Origin: Chloranthus sessilifolius
Taxonomy: Eukaryota; Streptophyta; Magnoliopsida; Chloranthales; Chloranthaceae
Assembly: GCA_021018995.1 (NCBI GenBank)
Contig: CM037596.1
Span: 7,577,501-7,641,500 of the forward strand
Direction of reading: 5' to 3'
DNA: 64,000 nucleotides
A program made the translations under genes and the position numbers. Positions 11,336 to 23,164 of this stretch are shown here, piece by piece. The notes under the pieces were generated by a model. It was not told where the DNA came from, ran no database searches, and was given only the letters and a program-made list of their open reading frames with translations. The stretch's first letter is position 1, and each line of letters begins with the position of its first letter.

Positions 11336-13449
11336 GGCCCTGTTTGATAGCAATGAAACTCCAAAGAGGAAATGAAATCAATTTTTTTGTTGATTTCCTA
11401 GGAAATGATTTCCTCTATAAATGGATTTTCCACTGTTTGAATAGTGTGTTTGAGAAATGAATTTCATTGGAAATTGATTTCTCTTGCTTGATTAGTATCT
11501 TTGAAAATAAATTTTTAAATTTTGATCATTTATTAATAAAGTCACATATTAACTAATAATTTTTCTAATGATATTCTATTATGTTACAAATTAATATCAT
11601 CGTAAGCACTATTTATTACTAAGTTACATAAGTTAGAGTTTGAAAAGTTAAACTCAAATAAAAAGTCAAATTTTGACCCACTTAAAATTTTGATAAAAAA
11701 AAAATATGTAAAGCTAAATAACAAAGTTGTAAATTCTAGTATCTACTGTAAGTTTATACATTAAAATGAAATTAAATTTCTATAAAAGTCAAACTTTGAT
11801 TAAAAGAAAATTTTGCAATGTACCCACAAGTTATAAAAGTCAATTTGTAAATTAATATAACAATATTCATATATATCGTTAGGTTACACTAGTCAAAATT
11901 TGATCAAATATTCACTTTTAATAAAAGTCAAACTTTGACTAAATGTAAAACTTTGATTAATAAAATTTTTTAAGACTAAAGTACAAAGTTATATAGTAAA
12001 TGCTAATATGTATTATATATTGAAACAAAATTAAAATTTTAAACTTGAATGAAAATTCAATTTTTAAAAAAAGTCAAACTTTGACTAAATTTTTTAATTT
12101 TGACCAATAAAAATTCGATAATCTACCGCCAACCTACAAATTAACATAACAATATTCGTATCCACCGCTAGGTTACTATAGTAAAAACTTTGACTAAATA
12201 TCAACTTTTTAAAAAGTCAAACTTTGACTAAATATAAAAAAAATTAAAATAAAATTTGGTAATGTAATAAAAAGTAATAAATTAAAAAATGATAATCTCA
12301 TTGGGGATACATAAGTTCAAAAAAATTAAATTGTGTTAAAAAGTCAAAGTTTGACCAAATATCAAACTTTGACTGATTAAAATTTATATTACCAAAATAT
12401 AAATAACAATAGTAATAATCACTATCTACTGTCAAGATACACTTCTCAACTTTTGACTAAAGTCAATATTTGAATAAAAGTCAAACTTTGACTAATAAAA
12501 ATGAGGTAATGTATTTTTAAATTATAAATAAAAATAATGATAGATATTTTTAATTATAATATTTCACTAATAAAAATTTATAACATTTTATAGAAAATCA
12601 AACTTTGACTAAAAGTAAAGCTTTGACCAAGAAAAAATTGTACTGATACGATATAAATTTATGTAGTAGTAGACTCTATCTATAAACAGGTTTCAAGTTT
12701 AACTAAAAATAAAATTTGTGTAAAAGTCAAATTTGACCAAAAGTCAAAGTTTGACCAAAAGTCAAAGTTTGACTAAAGGTCAAACTATTGACTAATACAA
12801 TTGAGAATCTAGTATCAAATTATACATCAATACGGCAATATCCTTTTTTCGTCATCAAATTATTAGAGTCTAAGTTTAATAAAAAATAAATTTTAATTAA
12901 AAGTCAAAGTTTGATCTTAAGTCAACCTTTGACCCTTAAAATTTTGATAATATATTACTAACTTACAACTTATTATCATATTTAAGTAGTCAAAGTTTCA
13001 TCAAAAGTCAAACCTTTATATAGCTTATAAATCCAATTAAAGTTTGATTAAAATTCAAACTTTGATCAAAGTCAAATATTAGCTTAAAAGAGTATGATCT
13101 AGATAATGTAATGGTCATAGTGATTGTACTGGTATGATGGTCATAGAAATTGAAGTTACTTTTTAATAGTCAATTTTTTATTTATATTTTTGCTTTTAAG
13201 TTTTTTACAAGTAACTTTAGATTTTCAATAACAAAACATTATTATTTTGTTAGTAGGAAACTCAATTTCAGCCACTTGAAGGATTGAAATGATTTCCTTC
13301 TAAAATGATTTGGTGTATGAAAATTCAATTTCCATGCGGGACGACTTAATTTCATTTTCATCTCCTTAAATAGCTATCAAATAACAACAATTGGAAACTA
13401 AGTTTCATTTCTAAAATGAAATTACATTTCCATGTTATCAAACAAGGCC
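11336..13449. mobile_element. Harbinger/Tourist-like non-autonomous element rich in W-box words
   Basis: The left end is GGCCCTGTTTGATAGCAATG and the right end in reverse is GGCCTTGTTTGATAACATGG. TTA flanks both sides (11333-11335 and 13450-13452). This terminus and the TTA duplication fit PIF/Harbinger (Tourist-like) elements. At 2.1 kb it is long for a MITE and has no transposase frame. Much of 11640-13190 is a loose array of AAAGTCAAAGTTTGACTAAA variants, with about 35-40 TTGAC or GTCAA cores counted by eye. Each half of that unit is the reverse complement of the other. Confidence 0.75.
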
Positions 13450-13864
13450 TTAGAGATCTTTCATGCAAAAGATCGGCGTGAAACGCGCACGTTCTTTATC
13501 ATCTGATTTCGTACAATTAATATGATGGCAAAACTATTAGTTTTCCGTTCTCTAATTAAATTACCAAAATATTGTCATCTTCAACTACCCGATCTCCCTA
13601 TATTCTCCATTAATGCCAACCAATTGGTTCTCTATTTTATTTTATATAAATACCGAATCGGTTGTTTCTCTCATCTTCTTCTCATCTTGTTCATTGTCCG
13701 CTTTCCTTAAAACTTTGGACCCGAATAAATAGTCTTTGTGTTTAGCTTGACATCGGACAATCATAGCCTTGTCTACTTTACGTCAACCAATTTATTTCTC
13801 CCCCTAATTTGGCTCAAAATTTATTAGTTCTACTTTAATATTCAAATTAATGAGTTTTTTGCAA

Positions 13865-14545
13865 ATACCCCTGTGTTATGCTGAAATTGCATAAAAACCT
13901 TTGAGTTATGCCTATTTACACTTACCCTTGCCATTAAATGACAATTAATTAGGCGTCATTTTTTCAATTAAATGACTTGTTTGTCCTTAATAAATATTAT
14001 ATACAAAATGACTATTGTATTTTTATCAACTTTGACCACATTTTAAACGGTGGATAAGTATCGAATCTTGTCCAAATTTTTTGAGTGGAACATGATTGAT
14101 CTCCTATAAGTTGCCGTGTTACCTAATTTTCAATTTGCATGACCATAATGCTCGCTTGACTCGTGGGTAGCCCTAAAATGCAATCCTCATTTGTGCTATC
14201 CCGACTCTATCATCATTACGAACCAACAGACTATCATGGACACCCAAATCAAATATCAAGTAACACGGCAACTTAGAAGAGATCAATCATGCTCCACCTA
14301 AAAAATTTGGGCAGGATCTAATACTTATCCACCGCTTAAAATACGATTAAATTTGAGAAAAATATAATTGTCACTTTATATATAATATTAAATAAAGTCA
14401 AATGCGTCATTTAATTGAAGAAATGATGCCTAATTAACTGTCATTTAATAGCAGGGGTATTTGTAAAGGAAACATAAAAATAGAGGGTGTAGTGTAAATA
14501 GAAATAACTTAGGCAGTTTAATACAATTTCAGCTGCACAAACCAA
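13865..14545. mobile_element. Long foldback element, ~290 bp arms
   Basis: The left arm (from about 13865 to 14150) is matched by the reverse complement of about 14215-14545. Matching landmarks are the tacccctg start, aattaattaggc, the ggtggataagtat passage and gttgccgtgtta. The arms are separated by only about 65 bases (14151-14214). There is no open frame. It is either a long-TIR MITE or an inverted duplication. A transcript would form a hairpin of nearly 300 imperfect base pairs. Between 13450 and 13865 nothing is recognised. Confidence 0.7.
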
Positions 14546-14628
14546 ATTCTAATAAAAATTCATTTCTTTTTGTAAATAAGTACGATGACTACCATGTTTT
14601 ACTAAGTAGTTGGTATTAGGTGCATTAC

Positions 14629-14712
14629 ACGAGTGTAATGCTACGTATAGCCTAGGGCCATCAAAGTTACACGACTGTAATGCTATGTATAGCCTAAGGT
14701 CATCAAAGTCCC
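14629..14712. repeat. Two-unit tandem repeat (~46 bp)
   Basis: Two units of the form ttacacga-tgtaatgcta followed by gtatagccta and gtcatcaaag stand side by side. The first half of each unit is itself palindromic (tacacgantgta). Confidence 0.65.
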
Positions 14713-14814
14713 TCACCCACTTACGGATACGCGAATTGGTTCGTAGCCAGCCAGTATGAGTTAGAGATGCATGATGAGTTAGAAAAACAATGCCTACTTT
14801 TCAGCAATTTTAAC

Positions 14815-15090
14815 CTATTATCTTACTCATGTATCAAATATCGGATGATATAAAGATCGGCAATACATATCAGTTTTTTTGACAAATTGGCACAGTTACG
14901 TATTGAGTACCCAAATCGATATCAATATAGGCTGATACGTATCAGGTATCGGCAGATACCTGTATTTTTTTTTTCTTTTTTTCTTTTTTTTGTCTTTCCT
15001 AATAGGCCGATCCGTATCGGTATCGGTTAATTCGTATTGGTCCTCTATAGACCGATACCCAATTCCGATACCGATTTTGACTCATTGATC
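14815..15090. repeat. Repeat rich in gatacgtatcg palindromes
   Basis: Runs of tgatacgtatcagg, ggtatcggcagatacc and ccgatacccaattccg occur around a T/C tract. The same vocabulary appears in the foldback at 20372. It is non-coding. From 15090 to 16096 no gene or named repeat was recognised, and the short frames there look accidental. Confidence 0.45.
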
Positions 15091-16097
15091 CTACTTTAAA
15101 CAGCTTTACCGAAAAAAATGCTTCTATAGTTTTTAGGGGTTTCAAAACTGGTGCAAGTAATGTAAAATGTAGATTGCCGCATGTCATGTGGATTGGCCTA
15201 CCATCCACATGCCATCCGTTGGGCGGAAGATGCCTTTCCAGTGGAAAGTTTCCACCATTTGGATTTAAACTCACGCTCATGCATATTTTTAAAAGAAATC
15301 ATAGTTTTTACTATCTAAATGCGTATTTTACGAATTATTTATGAAACTTATCTCATCTTTTTTAAAAAATTATTTATTTTTAAATATTTCCATCACTTCT
15401 TTCCAATTGCTTCCCCATTTTTTCTGAAATTTACCCATTTTTTTTATGTTTTTTGCCTCACAGATTGTTTCCCAAATTCCGACTTGGTAACTATGCCTTC
15501 AGGTACGTTTTATTGCAATCCATGATAAAGATATTGCCAAAACGCACTCTCTGATTGTTAGCTTTTCTTCTTCTTAGTTAAAAATATAGTAAATATAGTT
15601 CGTATCATTGGATGGATAAATTTTTTATTGTGGCATCGTTTTTGGTTCCCAATTTTTTTTTGTTGCGCCAAGAAACCTCAATACAGCATGAGTTTTGTTG
15701 GGTTTTTGCTTAATTTATGATTACAATTAAAGGTTCGTTTGAGAATTAGTTTGGTCATCTAATAGTCAATAGAGATTTATATGGGTTTAATTTCTATTTT
15801 AAGATGGATTAATATAGGTTCCTATTAAATAGGATATGAAAGATATGAAAGAAGTGTCCAAACCAAATTAGAAAGTGAAGAATTTTGACGTGTGAGATTT
15901 TTTGGGTTTTGGATTTGGGATCCCGTTTAGTTTTGTTTTGGTAGAGAGAGAGAATATGGGTTTTATTTTGCATGTGAGTCTTGTTTATTTGGGCACCGGT
16001 ATTTGTGGTTCTCCTTTAATTGTTGGGTAAGATTGAAGAATTCGATCTCCATTGTTTGTAATCTTTGTGCATCTTTTTCGTGATAATAGAAACATTT

Positions 16098-18010
16098 TTG
16101 TTTGTGTCACGACTCAAAATCCTACCCAATCTTGAGGGCCTAAAATCTCGTATCATGACCCAGCACGCTTGTTAAGGCGATAAGCGGACATACATACCTT
16201 ATAAGATCTTACATAAAACTCGGCTTTCAAAAATCGTGAATCAAATTTTCTTCTCATATCAAAATTTCCTTCATTACACTTACATTGAAATTAGAGTCCA
16301 CAATATTAAATGACCGAAAATAAAAGTATGATCACTACTAGAAAGTCTTTCTAAATATTTAACACATATCTGACTATCCAAGCTGGTCATCCATATCGTC
16401 ACCCTCATAAACCGTATAATCTACTAATACATCAATCCATTAGGCAGTGTAGTCCATATCTTCACCTGCAACTGTTAGTTTTTGAGTGGAGTGAGTTTAC
16501 TAAGTCACATAAACTCAGTGGGTTGCACAACCGATCAACCACAATCTACTCGGATAATCGTGGGTGCAACCTTGTGAGTGGAAGTGAAACCTTTACAATT
16601 TCATATAAACAACATAATAAAATTTCTTGTAAACATTGTATAACTATAAAACTGAAAAAAATATAACCAATATCAATGCAAATGATGCTTCTAATGCTTA
16701 TACTTTTCCTACTTGTTTTGCCATCTTAACTTACGTGGCATATAGAATGTCTTATTATTACTTCATACGCCTACATAACGTACTTCATATATTACTTATC
16801 TTATTTAAACGATCTGTGTCAGGATTGCTGCTAGAGCCTATCACGCGAGATCCATGTGTAGATAACCACCTAACCTCTATATTATAACATAAACCACCAT
16901 TCAACCCGATGAGGTTGCGCGCATAAAAATCAGTGTCCTCTTAAGTCGAGACACTGTCGTATCATATTATCCTTAAGAATCGTTTTGACTGCAAACGTTG
17001 AATCTTGCGGTAGCACGCAAGACATAGCACGTGTAAGAACTTAATTTATGTTTGGCTGACCTTCACAACGTATCTTAACATATCGTAACATTATTCGATT
17101 TTGGGCTCAGGACCCCGCCCCGATCTCATATTTGTGCGGGCTTAAGTCCCCACTTTCTTAACATCTTGTAGCTTAACATATTCATATTCTATCATTTCTT
17201 AAACTTAATTTGAATGAGTCACAGTGCGATAAACTTCACAAATCATACTTTTCAAGGGATGGGTTCGGTAATAACCTGGATGTACTTCGTATAACAGCTC
17301 ACACTCCCATAGAGGTGTTGCATCCGTACATGGATCCCTACATTCCATGTTCCACGTGGCCGTGAAAAAAATCTCACCGTAACAAAGGCTTATAAGTCAT
17401 GCGTCATATCTTATTCCTTTTTAATCTATTGTATACATGCCCCAACGTATCATCTAAGTGATAGATGTCACACAAAATAAATAAAGCATATAATAATAAA
17501 AGCATCTAATCATAAGGGGATTAATATTACTCGTAGTATTTCGAACTATAATTCAAACACACAATTCAATTATAAGAAGATATTTGAAATACTGACATCA
17601 AACCGGTATCAATGAAATGGTGAGTTAGACTTTAACTCTCAGATATTGCAATAAACTCTAATACCTTATAAGATTAAAGAGTGGTCTAAGAGTAACTAAG
17701 GGTGCCTTGCTTATCTTTAAGAGAGAGAAGACGGTGACCTACGATGAACATACATGGGTTCTGAAATACATAACTCAAAGTGATGTTGTGTTAATCTCAT
17801 TAAATAGGTCTTATCGATCTGATGAAAACAGACTGGTCATTTGTGAAATTTGGCTAAGAATTGACTCCGATATAACTCAAACAAGTTTCACTCGTCGGGT
17901 CCTTGTTACACGATTTTCATTGTAGATATAGTTCAATTTAGATCGATCTAAACTTATAGATATATTCAGGGTATAGGATATTTTCGTCTCTCGAAGTTTC
18001 GACCCTAAAT
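16098..18010 (+). repeat. Dispersed non-coding repeat X, long copy
   Basis: It starts tgtcacgactcaaaatcc, a kind of start seen in plant LTRs, and runs about 1.9 kb without coding sense. Its 17400-17950 part matches 2935-3560 in the opposite orientation. An LTR of a Ty3/gypsy element is a reasonable guess, but the second end, a primer site and target duplications were not found. From 18010 to 19100 nothing is recognised. Confidence 0.4.
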
Positions 18011-19109
18011 TTAGTCATTTCATCTAGAAAGTCATCGATTGGGGTCAAGATTTTATTAAATACGATTATCGAGGTGTCTACACTCTCATGGTGTGAGTAA
18101 AATATGCACCCAACAAGTTATTCTAAGTTTAGGAGTTGGATTTGGACCATTTCTTGACGATTGGTTTGCGATTTCTCAAAATGCGTGTTTAGCTATATTA
18201 GATATACGAGCCCATTAAGGGTTTATAAACTAGACGGGCCCACAAGGCCCATGATCCTTTGTAATTATTGGGGGTCTTGAATGACATATATTATCAGTAG
18301 ATCAGACCTTATTTGTATGGGTGATGGCCCAATTTTTCTAAAGAAAGTCATAGACTCAAAATTTATTGATGGCCTAATGACCAAGAATCTTGCATTTTGT
18401 GAATCCTGAGATTCGGTGAAGATTTTAAATCCGAAATTTTTGGTGTACCTAAATCAATGAAAAAAAGACTTTTTCGCCCACTAAACTTTTATCGAATGTA
18501 GAAAAATCCACATGAAATGACGCCCAAAGTGATCTATAATATGAAGGGCTCATGTGTGGATTTAGGCAACTTTGTTTTTGAGCCATCGAATTTCATCAAG
18601 AGCGATCAGGCCTAGAGACGTTAAAATTTTTTGCCAAACATTAGGTTGGGTCCGTGTTTGTGTCATACATGGGTTTGACCAAAAACAGGGTCAAAGAGAC
18701 CCCTTTACCCGACTTATAGAGGGAACATACTATTTACCTAGTTTCCTACAATTTTCAAGCATCGAATGGTGGGCCAGGAAATGCAGTAAAAATCAAATGA
18801 TCTATTGGGTCAAAAGTAGGTTTTCCATAACTCACAAAGGACCTAGACACGTGGTATGGCCCAATTCCCAAAAATTTGAGGGGCCAAAGTGATCCCTGAC
18901 GCAAATTTCCATGTGGAACATAGGTTGAAGCCTATAAGATATATATTTTTGTTTCTATTTTTGACAACAGAAAAAAAAATGATGCTAAAATATGTTTTGT
19001 TTGCTTTCTTCTTCCTTAGCAAAAACCTTCATTAATGGAGTTTGGGAGGGAAGTTTTTATTACATATATTTTCGTTTTTCCTTTTTAAAACATAATATCA
19101 ATATAACAT

Positions 19110-19469
19110 TCATATGTATGATGGCTTCAGTAATCTAGGATCCAAGTTTGCTTCATCATCATCAACCCAAGGTGTATAGCATCTCTTTCTATAGCTTCTA
19201 TGTTCTATTTTTAAATTTAAACATGAATTATAAAATAAACTAAAATCATCTACTAAGCGTCTTTTCTTTAAATTTTTGTGCAAGTAAATCAGAGATTCAA
19301 AAGGCGTAAATGGTGTAATGCAAGTAGATTGAAGGGGATAAGAGGGCACCCACCTGCTTGCAATCGTCGGTGTTTGGCGTGGTTTTGGTGGGATGGGCGA
19401 GACCGAAACGTTGCGGAATAAAAGTCGGCTCGGATTGATATGGTCCAAGCCCCGCAGCGATAAGATCAA
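19110..19469 (-). CDS. Possible 5' portion of an unidentified minus-strand gene
   Basis: A frame opening near 19469 reads ILSLRGLDHINPSRLLFRN and continues to a proline-rich stretch. It is then followed in the DNA by CAAGCAG/GTGGGT (about 19353), a good splice-donor context, so the true exon may end there with the rest being intron. About 150 bp upstream on the same strand is a TATAAATA box, then CT-rich tracts typical of plant core promoters. No family is recognised and no downstream exon was found. A decayed or captured gene start is as likely as a live gene. Confidence 0.3.
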   Translation of the reverse strand: MILSLRGLDHINPSRLLFRNVSVSPIPPKPRQTPTIASRWVPSYPLQSTCITPFTPFESLIYLHKNLKKRRLVDDFSLFYNSCLNLKIEHRSYRKRCYTPWVDDDEANLDPRLLKPSYI

Positions 19470-19559
19470 TTTTTAAAATTGCCGTTGCTATTTTGTGAAT
19501 AGAGGAGGTGAAAGGTGGTTGCCGTTTGGGTTAACAGGGTGAGAGAGAGAGGGGAGTTG

Positions 19560-19660
19560 TAGGGGGTTTCAAGAGAGAGAGAGAGAGAGAGAGTTTTAAT
19601 ATTAAAAAAAAAAGCCCTTTGGTTTTTATTTATAGAGAGAGAGAGAGAGAAAGAGGAGGG
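19560..19660 (-). promoter_or_regulatory. TATA box with CT-rich initiator region
   Basis: Read on the minus strand, TATAAATA (19627-19634) sits between long CT repeats (19640-19655 and 19572-19592), upstream of the frame at 19469. The arrangement of TATA followed by pyrimidine patches is common in plant promoters. The CT runs may equally be simple microsatellites. Confidence 0.35.
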
Positions 19661-19869
19661 CGTGAGAGATGAAAATTGGGCATGTCGATCCAATAAAAAG
19701 GGCAAGAGTCTCAATTGGGCTCTAATTGATAGTAATCAAATCCCAAGATTTAAGAGGTTTAATTGGATATAATCGCCTAAGGTGGAATCATATGAGGATT
19801 GGTGCCAACTAGCGTAACGGATTCCAATTCAGATTTCTTTCCCTTCTTTGTTATGTATGTGGGCTGAGT

Positions 19870-20110
19870 TAGAGTGTGGAGCACTCACACAAAGTTTGGT
19901 GCTCTACAACATCTAACGCCATCGAATAGGCCTCCTCATATCAGGGTCATAACAGTTTGACTGTCCGTGGACGTAGGCTTAGGCCGAATCACATAAATCA
20001 TGTTCTTATTTATGGTATGATATCTTTATCTTTCTACCTTCTTGTGATATTGATTATTTGGTTTATTGGTTGTCTTCTTTGCACGTAAAAATCATCAACG
20101 TAATTAGAAG
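19870..20110 (+). mobile_element. Copia LTR fragment
   Basis: The phrase ccgtggacgtaggcttaggc followed by cgaatcacataaatc closely resembles the stretch at 41962-42000 in the copia 5' LTR of this window and is a familiar phrase of Tork/Tnt1-type LTRs. The element interior is not recognisable downstream. It is a fossil fragment. Confidence 0.5.
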
Positions 20111-20371
20111 TGCAAACACCTTGTAAGTGATTTTTGCATAACAAGTTTTTATAGTAGTTTTGGTTGCACTTTACTAACCCAAGGTGGATCACGCTTAGCC
20201 GGCACTTTACTAACCCAGGCCGGGGTTTCACAAACACAAAAGGCTTGTTATTTTCAGGCCGGATGAGCTCGAAATTGGGGAGCACTACATGTATCAATCA
20301 TACAATAGAAGTTTTGCCACCTAATCTTCGACTAGCCAGATCTCTATACTAATCTTTTGAATTTTTTGGAA

Positions 20372-20440
20372 GAACCAAGGTATCAAAATTGGTATTGGTT
20401 TGCCCTCGACTGATTTTGATACGTATCGGCCTATTTTCAG

Positions 20441-20497
<57 letters not shown>

Positions 20498-20562
20498 TCG
20501 AGGCGTATTGGTATCGAGATACCGATATGTATCAGTTTAGCGATTTTTAATACCTTGGGTAG
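20372..20562. mobile_element. Small foldback MITE with AT microsatellite core
   Basis: The left end accaaggtatcaaaa is mirrored by the right end ttttaataccttgggt. Between them lie gatacgtatcggcc and ggtatcgagataccg words and a pure (AT)n run (20443-20492). About 190 bp, with no coding capacity. Confidence 0.6.
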
Positions 20563-20684
20563 AACGGACGAAACCTCATGCCACGGGATGGAGTGAGATG
20601 CACATGCACAAAGAGGTCCGAGAGGGACGCAAGAAAGAGTGGAGATTAGCATGATAGAAGATATTTGACGTAATTAGAAGCAAG

Positions 20685-21025
20685 AGTGACAAATTTACTA
20701 AAATAAGGGGTTGGACTTTGGCGAGATTTCAGTGATTTCTCTTAAATGCTGAAATTTCAGTACTTTCGGCAAAAACAGTGAAATGTCACCGAAATTTATT
20801 TTATTTTTTTTAAAGAAATTTAGTCAATTTTAATTAATAAATAATTATTTTATAAATATTATATATAATTGATGTTTACTTGTTTATACGCCCCACAAGT
20901 ATCTCCTAACTTTTTCTAATTTTTCCTGAAAGTTTTCCGAAATGAACCGAAATGGCCCCCGATCAAAACTTATCCACCATTTATTATTTTTAGCAAAAAC
21001 TTAAAATTATAATATTTTCGTCACT
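20685..21025. mobile_element. Mutator-type foldback MITE, copy 2 (diverged)
   Basis: The start agtgacaaatttac, the interior gaaatttcagt and ccgaaatg words and the end cgtcact match the family of 10782 and 33561. No clear target duplication remains. Confidence 0.45.
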
Positions 21026-21490
21026 GGTCTCAACATTCCCCCTCTCGCATTCTATGTAGTAAAGACAATTGAAGAAACACATGCCACCTGTCTCAAATAA
21101 GTATCTCACCTGTGTGGAATGGGTTGGTTACCCTACAAAAAGTCTTTCGTATAAGCAGTGCTGGCCCACTACGTGGCTCAATCAACTTACACAACTATCA
21201 GGTCCCCATTAAGTTTGAAAATAGGGTAGCTTTAAAATCATCCACTGCAACATGATGGGCACCTACCCAAAGAACCGTTCACTGCTTTAAATCAGACGAT
21301 GAATTTGTTTTTCGCTCTAACTTTCCAGGAAAGGGATCTTGAGATGATAACGCACTTATCAAACGGTTAATTTTCGATTTCACATTTCACTCAGCCGTTC
21401 ATCCAAGTCATTTATTTGAGATAATCCAGACAAAGAAACCAAGAAAAAAAAAGAGATAATCCGCAATTATCGAGTCGTCTTGCTATGGTA

Positions 21491-21632
21491 CCTGCACTGA
21501 TACCATGTAGAACTTTATGAGCTTCACTCAACCTCACAAAATCGGCTTATAAGGTGAGGGTTGCCCCTGATTTATATATAGCCCAAGGCCCATTGACCCA
21601 GGCAATGTGGGACTATTGATCACGCCCTCTCA
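21491..21632 (-). mobile_element. TRIM-like LTR end with tRNA-Met primer site
   Basis: On the minus strand this reads cctcaccttataagccgatt, then agttctaca, then TGGTATCAGTGCAGG. That is a short-LTR end followed by a primer-binding site resembling initiator tRNA-Met (usual TGGTATCAGAGC). The same unit is in copy 2 of the block from about 39977, and a rearranged relative is at 22634-22890. It is a terminal-repeat fragment only. Confidence 0.4.
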
Positions 21633-21917
21633 CGTAGGGGTGTATTCAGTTCAGTTTGATCCATGGATCAAAATTTCGGTTTCGGCCAAAAACCGATAAT
21701 TTGGCTGAAATTTGAGTCCCATACAAAATATGACCGAAATTTCAGTCCAAATTATCGTTTCGGTGAGGACCAAAACTGATAATTTGGACAGGAATTTCGA
21801 TCATTTAGGCCGAAATTTTGATCCTTGGTTTGTTCGATTTTGGACCAAAATCACAAGTCAAACCGCGATGTAATCGGTTTCTAAACGTTCAAATCAAACC
21901 AAACTAAACAGTCCAAC

Positions 21918-22100
21918 CACTACAAAAAATAAGACTATTAGCGACAATTTTTTTTAATAAAAAACTGCCGCTATTAGTCCTGTCACTACAAAAAACTGCC
22001 GTTACAAAAATAATAGCGACAGTTTTTTGTAGCGACAGGATTAATAGGGACAGTTTTTTATTTAAAAAAATTGCCGCTAATAGTCATATTTTTTGTAGTG
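21918..22100. mobile_element. CACTA-type MITE, copy 3, with natural empty site
   Basis: 183 bp from CACTACAAAAAATAAGAC to GTCATATTTTTTGTAGTG, flanked by AAC on both sides (21915-21917 and 22101-22103). In the paralogous block at about 40215-40225 the sequence reads ccatccaactgttc with a single AAC and no element, which is the expected pre-insertion state. An extra inner pair of gcgacagttttttgtagcg words suggests a nested or duplicated centre. Confidence 0.85.
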
Positions 22101-22383
22101 AACTGTTGAGTCAAACCAACCCGATTCTATTCAATTGGTTTCGGTTTGGTTCAGTTAGTTTCGATTTTCCTGTAAGTTCTAATTGCACATCAAAATTTTT
22201 CCAATTTCCCAACATGCTTTACACTTTTACTATTTTCGTTTTTTTTTTCGAGTCGTTTTACTTTATAATTTATTCATCCTTACCAAAACAGATAACAAAA
22301 ATAAATATATCGCATTCACCCTAATTAATCAGAGTTTTGATAAAGAAGAATACTGAAGAGATTAATATATAGATATCTAAGTT

Positions 22384-22386
<3 letters not shown>

Positions 22387-22431
<45 letters not shown>
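22387..22431. repeat. (TA)n microsatellite
   Basis: Uninterrupted TA repeat of about 22 units. The homologous place in the second block copy (about 40466-40482) has a much shorter run. Confidence 0.95.
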
Positions 22432-22435
<4 letters not shown>

Positions 22436-22633
22436 AATTTACTTATAATCGGTTCGGTCGGGTTGGTGTCGGCTTGGGAAGGCCCAGAACCAAAACCAAC
22501 CCAAACTTTTCGATTTTTCTTTTTTCCAAATCGGACTAAAACCGGGGGTTCAATCGTGGTTGGCTTGGTCAGTTCGGCCTAAAAAATGCACAGCCCTACA
22601 CTCGTGTATAATGTGTCTCTCTACATCGCTGTG

Positions 22634-22890
22634 GTTACCTGCTCTGATACAACATAAAATTTTATAGGCCTAACTCAACCATAAAATTGGCTTGTAAGGT
22701 GAGGATTTTCTACATGGTATTAGAACAGGAAACTACAGGGATGTAAGAAGACATGTTATACGTGAGAGATCGTGATCGATAGTCCCACATCACATGAGTA
22801 TCGTGGCCTTAGGCTATATAAAAACCTAGGACAATCCTCACCTTACAAGCCAATTAGGTTGAGTTAGGCTCATGAAATTTTACAGGTATG
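22634..22890. mobile_element. TRIM-like inverted unit
   Basis: Two ctcaaccnna and gcttgtaaggtgagg blocks face each other (about 22665-22700 and 22832-22865). Between them lies tacatggtattagaacagg, a degraded tRNA-Met-like primer site, and agtcccacatcacatgag. A rearranged pair of TRIM ends is the likely origin. Confidence 0.4.
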
Positions 22891-22908
22891 TGATTATTTA
22901 TAGACTTA

Positions 22909-23164
22909 GGCTGTGTTTGGGATTGCTCTTTGGAAGCAAAGAGCAACTCTCTGCTCTAGCGCAAAATACCTTTAGCATGAGATATGTTTGATTGTAAGTG
23001 TTCTTAGCCCTTTTAGAGAGTGATAGATCTGAATTTGGGGCTCTTTAAAAGAGCAATTTAAATATGCTCTTTTATTGGGCTTTTCTTTGCCTCCAAAGAG
23101 CAATTTAAATATGCTCTTTTATTGGGCTTTTCTTTGCCTCCAAAGAGCAATCCTAAACAAAGCC
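22909..23164. mobile_element. Tourist-like (Harbinger) MITE
   Basis: 256 bp with ends GGCTGTGTTTGGGATTGCTC and, in reverse, GGCTTTGTTTAGGATTGCTC. TTA flanks both sides (22906-22908 and 23165-23167). Inside, a 48 bp unit (gagcaatttaaatatgctct onward) is present twice in tandem near its right end (about 23060-23155). Confidence 0.8.
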
